A stretch of 64,000 nucleotides of DNA from Ridgeia piscesae. Taxonomy: Eukaryota > Annelida > Polychaeta > Sabellida > Siboglinidae. Every line of letters begins with the position of its first letter. Within the stretch, counting starts at the first letter, position 1. Position numbers and translations under genes: made by a program. The notes below the pieces were generated by a model. That model searched no databases, was not told the DNA's origin, and worked only from the letters and a program-made list of their open reading frames with translations. The DNA lies in assembly GCA_025642075.2 (NCBI GenBank), contig JAODUO010000195.1, forward strand, positions 410,001-474,000, read 5' to 3'. Shown here one piece after another: positions 58,441 through 64,000 of this stretch.

Positions 58441-61400
58441 GTCTGGCCGGTGTTGCTTCTCTGTATAATCGTCTGGCCGGTGTTACCCTATAACTTGGCC
58501 GGGTGCTTTCGTATAATCGTCTGGTCGGTGTGGCTTCTCTGTATAATCATCTGGTCGGTGTTGACTTCTCTGTATAATCGTCTGGCGGTGTTGCTTTCTG
58601 TATAAGCGGCGGTGTTACTTCTCTGTATAATCTCTGGTAGGTGTTACTTCTCTGTATAATCGTCTGGTCGGTGTTGCTTCGTCCTCGTATAATCGTCTGG
58701 TCGGTGTTGCTTCTCTGTATAATCATCTGGTCGGTGTTACTTCTCAGTATAATCGTCTGGCCGGTGTTACTTCTCTGTATAATCGTCTGGCCGGTGTTAC
58801 TTCTCTGTATAATCGTCTGGTCGGTGTTGCTTCTCAGTATAATCATCTGGTCGGTGTTGCTTCTCTGTATAATCATCTGGTCGGTGTTGCTTCTCTGTAT
58901 AATCATCTGGTCGGTGTTGCTTCTCAGTATAATCATCTGGTCGGTGTTACTTCTCTGTATAATCGTCTGGTCGGTGTTGCTTCTCTGTATAATCATCTGG
59001 TCGGTGTTGCTTCTCGTATAATCTCTGGCGGTGTTCTTCTCTGTATAATCGTCTGGTCGGTGTTACTTCTCTGTATAATCGTCTGGTCGGTGTTGCTTCT
59101 CTGTATAATCATCTGGTCGGTGTTGCTTCTCAGTATAATCATCTGGTCGGTGTTACTTCTCTGTATAATCGTCTGGTCGGTGTTGCTTCTCTGTATAATC
59201 GTCTGGTCGGTGTTGCTTCTCTGTATAATCATCTGGTCGGTGTTGCTTCTCTGTATAATCATCTGGTCGGTGTTGCTTCTCAGTATAATCGTCTGGTCGG
59301 TGTTGCTTCTCTGTATAATCATCTGGTCGGTGTTACTTCTCTGTATAATCGTCTGGTCGGTGTTACTTCTCTGTATAATCGTCTGGTCGGTGTTGCTTCT
59401 CTGTATAATCATCTGGTCGGTGTTACTTCTCTGTATAATCGTCTGGTCGGTGTTGCTTCTCTGTATAATCGTCTGGTCGGTGTTGCTTCTCTGTATAATC
59501 ATCTGGTCGGTGTTGCTTCTCTGTATAATCATCTGGTCGGTGTTACTTCTCTGTATAATCATCTGGTCGGTGTTGCTTCTCAGTATAATCGTCTGGTCGG
59601 TGTTGCTTCTCAGTATAATCGTCTGGTCGGTGTTACTTCTCTGTATAATCGTCTGGTCGGTGTTGCTTCTCTGTATAATCATCTGGTCGGTGTTACTTCT
59701 CTGTATAATCGTCTGGTCGGTGTTGCTTCTCTGTATAATCGTCTGGTCGGTGTTGCTTCTCTGTATAATCATCTGGTCGGTGTTGCTTCTCTGTATAATC
59801 ATCTGGTCGGTGTTGCTTCTCTGTATAATCGTCTGGTCGGTGTTACTTCTCTGTATAATCGTCTGGTCGGTGTTACTTCTCTGTATAATCGTCTGTCGGT
59901 GTTACTTCTCTGTATAATCGTCTGGCCGGTGTTACTTCTCTGTATAATCGTCTGGTCGGTGTTGCTTCTCTGTATAATCGTCTGGCCGGTGTTGCTTCTC
60001 TGTATAATCGTCTGGCCGGTGTTACTTCTCTGTATAATCGTCTGGTCGGTGTTGCTTCTCTGTATAATCGTCTGGTCGGTGTTGCTTCTCTGTATAATCG
60101 TCTGGCCGGTGTTACTTCTCTGTATAATCGTCTGGCCGGTGTTGCTTCTCTGTATAATCGTCTGGTCGGTGTTGCTTCTCGTATAATCGTCTGGTCGGTG
60201 TTACTTCTCTGTATAATCGTCTGGCCGGTGTTACTTCTCTGTATAATCGTCTGGTCGGTGTTGCTTCTCTGTATAATCGTCTGGTCGGTGTTACTTCTCT
60301 GTATAATCGTCTGGCCGGTGTTACTTCTCTGTATAATCGTCTGGTCGGTGTTGCTTCTCTGTATAATCGTCTGGCCGGTGTTACTTCTCTGTATAATCGT
60401 CTGGCCGGTGTTACTTCTCTGTATAATCGTCTGGCCGGTGTTACTTCTCTGTATAATCGTCTGTCGGTGTTACTTCTCTGTATAATCGTCTGGCCGGTGT
60501 TACTTCTCTGTATAATCGTCTGGCCGGTGTGGCTTCTCTGTATAATCGTCTGGCCGGTGTGGCTTCTCTGTATAATCGTCTGGTCGGTGTTACTTCTCTG
60601 TATAATCGTCTGGTCGGTGTTACTTCTCTGTATAATCGTCTGGTCGGTGTTGCTTCTCTGTATAATCGTCTGATCGGTGTTACTTCTCTGTATAATCGTC
60701 TGGCCGGTGTTGCTTCTCTGTATAATCGTCTGATCGGTGTTACTTCTCTGTATAATCGTCTGGTCGGTGTTACTTCTCTGTATAATCGTCTGGTCGGTGT
60801 TGCTTCTCTGTATAATCGTCTGGTCGGTGTTACTTCTCTGTATAATCGTCTGGTCGGTGTTACTTCTCTGTATAATCGTCTGGCCGGTGTTACTTCTCTG
60901 TATAATCGTCTGGTCGGTGTTACTTCTCTGTATAATCGTCTGGTCGGTGTTACTTCTCTGTATAATCGTCTGGTCGGTGTTACTTCTCTGTATAATCGTC
61001 TGGTCGGTGTTACTTCTCTGTATAATCGTCTGGCCGGTGTTGCTTCTCTGTATAATCGTCTTGTCGGTGTTACTTCTCTGTATAATCGTCTGGCCGGTGT
61101 TGCTTCTCTGTATAATCGTCTTGTCGGTGTTACTTCTCTGTATAATCGTCTGGCCGGTGTTACTTCTCTGTATAATCGTCTGGTCGGTGTTACTTCTCTG
61201 TATAATCGTCTGGTCGGTGTTACTTCTCTGTATAATCGTCTGGTCGGTGTTACTTCTCTGTATAATCGTCTGGCCGGTGTTACTTCTCTGTATAATCGTC
61301 TGGTCGGTGTTGCTTCTCTGTATAATCGTCTGGCCGGTGTTGTTTCTCTGTATAATCGTCTGGTCGGTGTTACTTCTCTGTATAATCGTCTGGCCGGTGT

Positions 61401-61925
61401 TGTTTCTCTGTATAATCGTCTGGTCGGTGTTACTTCTCTGTATAATCGTCTGGTCGGTGTTGCTTCTCTGTATAATCGTCTGGTCGGTGTTGTTTCTCTG
61501 TATAATCGTCTGGTCGGTGTTACTTCTCTGTATAATCGTCTGGTCGGTGTTGCTTCTCTGTATAATCGTCTGGCCGGTGTTACTTCTCTGTATAATCGTC
61601 TGGCCGGTGTTGCTTCTCTGTATAATCGTCTTGTCGGTGTTACTTCTCTGTATAATCGTCTGGCCGGTGTTGCTTCTCTGTATAATCGTCTGGTCGGTGT
61701 TACTTCTCTGTATAATCGTCTGGCCGGTGTTACTTCTCTGTATAATCGTCTGGCCGGTGTTGCTTCTCTGTATAATCGTCTTGTCGGTGTTACTTCTCTG
61801 TATAATCGTCTTGTCGGTGTTACTTCTCTATATAATCGTCTGGTCGGTGTTGCTTCTCTATATAATCGTCTGGTCGATGTTACTTCTCTGTATAATCATC
61901 TGTCCGGTGTTGCTTCTCGGTATAC
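58441..61925. repeat. Giant 30-bp minisatellite, about 116 units
   Basis: The unit is tataatcgtctggtcggtgttacttctctg. Variable positions: cgtctgg/catctgg, gtcgg/gccgg, ttact/ttgct, ctctg/ctcag. The catctgg and ctcag variants are confined to the left part (about 58530-59830) and gccgg is frequent to the right of 59900, so the array has at least two differently homogenised domains. Shortened units lie at the left edge and near 59030, 59890, 60180 and 60460. A 30-bp unit keeps all frames open, giving hydrophobic (LLLCIIVWSV) or polar (IIQRSNTDQM) 10-residue repeats; I reject these as proteins. Confidence 0.97.
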
Positions 61926-62045
61926 TCAAATCCTCGAACACTGAGATGGTGAATCTGACGTAGGACCCAGACCTCTACTATCTATTCTTCTTTAAACGAC
62001 TCAGTCTGCCTCCCACATCTGTTTGGTTTCACACGTTTCCAACGT

Positions 62046-62190
62046 CTTCGGTTACAGAGCGAGATGAACGCTCGGGAAGTGCCCGCCGCCCGGCGAGCAA
62101 CGAACTACGAAACGGTTCCCAGCGCAAAAAAGTGCACAGCCCCCGGTTCAAACGGTGACACCCACTCTCATTAATATCCATCTAAAGTTG
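62046..62190 (-). repeat. Right arm of the 6.4-kb-spaced inverted repeat
   Basis: cttcggttacagagcgagatgaacg ... ccatctaaagtt mirrors 55809-55950. It begins about 120 bases after the last minisatellite unit. Confidence 0.92.
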
Positions 62191-63624
62191 AGGGAGAGAG
62201 GGTGGACGGAGAAGCGGTGGAGGGACGGAGAGGGGAAGATGGAATGGAAGGGGAGGGAAGGAATGAGGGAGGGAGATGTTTATATGTTGTTTTCGGCATA
62301 ACCTTGTATCGTAGTTGCTAATTTCTAACTTTCAAATTCTGATAGATTCGAAATTTGTTGTGAGTCTCAGCTTAATTCATTGCAATTCTGAAGACGGGAG
62401 GTGACGCTACCTGCTGCATTATTTTGGGGTCTCAATAGTTCACTACTGTCGGATATTGTAGGTTCTGCATGGTATTGAATTTAGGGTCTGTAGCAAAAAT
62501 CATGTCGATTTTCTCAACAACACGTGTGATTTTCGTCTTCACCAAAACTTGCGGAGATGTAAGCATTTTTCGAGAGTGCCCTGTCACCGGCATTAATTTA
62601 CGCCTTCAATTACCCCCCCTAGCCTAGGCTAAAGGTATCTACATTAATTTGGACAAAGATGAAAAGATGATGTACAAACAATATGCATAGAGGTCTACTA
62701 GTATAAATATTATTACGTTATTTACATGGCTGAATTGTTTCGCTGTTTATTTTAAACAAAAGTCTGTTTATATAATATAATGGCGTGATAAAAAAACAAC
62801 AGCACAGTGTGTTTTAGTAGATATTGAAATAATTTTACTCCAAAATTGTATTGGCCGACGTTCCGAATGTGTGGCTTCGCAGGCACAATACAATATTTCG
62901 TCACTCAAGCATCTGCCGTCTTATCAATGCCTATAATGGCTTATTCCTAGTTACCGCAAACACATTAATTGTCCTATTGGTCTTCCACAATACATGATTA
63001 TGTAGGTTTGCACCTGCGTCGTACGAGTTCAACAGACCCGAAACTACGGCTGGATTGCTAGTAGCAGTGCTACCCTCTGGTGGAATTGCATGAATAAAAA
63101 TGTTACTCTAACAAGCCCCGTGATGTGGCGCCACCATTTTGGTAAATTCATTTTTGGACTATCCAAAATGTCTCATAATATGTCAATATATCCAATACAC
63201 TGTCAGTTACTATAAAGCAGAGAATGGTTTGTTATTTGACAAAATACTAAACAGTAAAATGTAATCTTACATGTATTAGTAACATCTATCAAACTGATGA
63301 CATTAATTATATAAGGACAATATCATAAAATTGATGCTAAATGTATACAGAAATGTGAACGTGATCAATTTAAGCAACTCTTGCACAGTAGAACTACAAA
63401 TGATAATAATGTGATGTATCAACTATTTAAAATATCCCATTACATAAACACCTAAAGCCGTATTCCGATTCAGAATATGTTCACATAGATTACTTGTTAA
63501 TAACTGAAAAAACTCCAGTATGCCTTGGAATAAGAGACTGCACTATTTGCGCAAAGGTATATTAGGCAATGACATTCACTTTTTATATGAATGTACAAAA
63601 TTGGATGACCTGAGAACTAAAAAT
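62191..63624. other. No gene recognised
   Basis: Starts with a ggagg-rich purine stretch (62190-62275), then AT-rich sequence with no exon-like features. Confidence 0.5.
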
Positions 63625-63909
63625 GAATGAATGAATGAATGAATGAATGAATGAATGAATTAATTAATTAATGGATTAATAAATTAATGAATGAATGAAT
63701 GAATGAATGAATGAATGAATGAATGAATGAATGAATGAATGAATGAATGAATTCATTAATGAATGAATGAATGAATGAATGAATGAATGAATGAATGAAT
63801 GAATGAATGAATGAATGAATGAATGAATGAATGAATGAATGAATGAATGAATGAATGAATGAATGAATGAATGAATGAATGAATGAATGAATGAATGAAT
63901 GAATGAATG
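63625..63909. repeat. (GAAT)n tetranucleotide array, about 70 units
   Basis: Nearly uninterrupted GAAT repeats with two short TTAA/ATTC interruptions (63660-63690 and about 63750). The Phe-Ile-His-Ser peptide on the minus strand is an artefact. Confidence 0.97.
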
Positions 63910-64000
63910 GAAGTTTATTCAACAACAACAACACAATAATAGTACAACATATTATGGGAAAGATAATACAATACAACACAATTTCATAAATATATCTTCA

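Noticed and set aside
58547..61963. Repeat-protein open frames (up to 471 codons) in the 30-bp minisatellite
   Set aside because: Several frames on both strands are open at once, shortened units break them, and unit variants are not biased to synonymous positions.
63668..63979. Phe-Ile-His-Ser repeat protein
   Set aside because: Artefact of the GAAT tetranucleotide array.

Overview
The window looks like nuclear DNA from an animal, most probably a marine bilaterian invertebrate. It is AT-rich and intron-rich, and contains much simple-sequence DNA. It encodes metazoan proteins: a FoxH-type forkhead factor, an ankyrin-SOCS-box protein, the mRNA-export cofactor Nxt1/p15 and the circadian phosphatase nocturnin. 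A lophotrochozoan such as a mollusc is my best guess, but that is inference. There are no bacterial operons and no CRISPR arrays.

Region by region. (1) 1-13 kb is repeat territory. It holds a tRNA-Asp gene sitting in one arm of an inverted duplication, a nest of foldback-type transposons (2.8-8.2 kb) whose ends are arrays of a ~16-17 bp repeat and whose interiors carry remnants of a FLYWCH zinc finger and transposase-like N-terminus, a 254-bp tandem repeat, and a diverged ~1.3 kb tandem duplication. (2) 13-17 kb holds the FoxH-like exon (15306-16265) in GC-rich sequence, with a small palindromic element upstream. (3) 21.4-38.9 kb is one split gene, Nxt1 (three recognised exons, + strand, intron phases agree). 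Its 13.3-kb first intron contains an 18-bp minisatellite of about 2.7 kb and an intronless ASB-type gene that needs a 1-base frameshift. A ~1.25-kb repeat occurs in opposite orientations in introns 1 and 2. (4) 39-49 kb has no gene I can support. (5) 49.2-55.6 kb is nocturnin on the minus strand: two certain exons plus a probable first exon in a CpG-rich block. Joined, they give 428 codons, close to the vertebrate length. (6) 55.8-62.2 kb is bounded by ~142-bp near-identical inverted repeats and contains a 3.5-kb array of a 30-bp minisatellite. (7) The window closes with a long GAAT tetranucleotide array.

The genes do not form a single pathway: FoxH is a transcription factor of Nodal/Activin signalling, ASB proteins are Cullin-5 ubiquitin-ligase adaptors, Nxt1 works with NXF1 in mRNA export, and nocturnin dephosphorylates NADP(H). 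The most unusual material is structural: the foldback elements with FLYWCH remnants and a nested insertion showing a target-site duplication, the two giant minisatellites (one with 162-bp higher-order periodicity), the nested frameshifted ASB gene, and the three EH1-like motifs in the FoxH protein.
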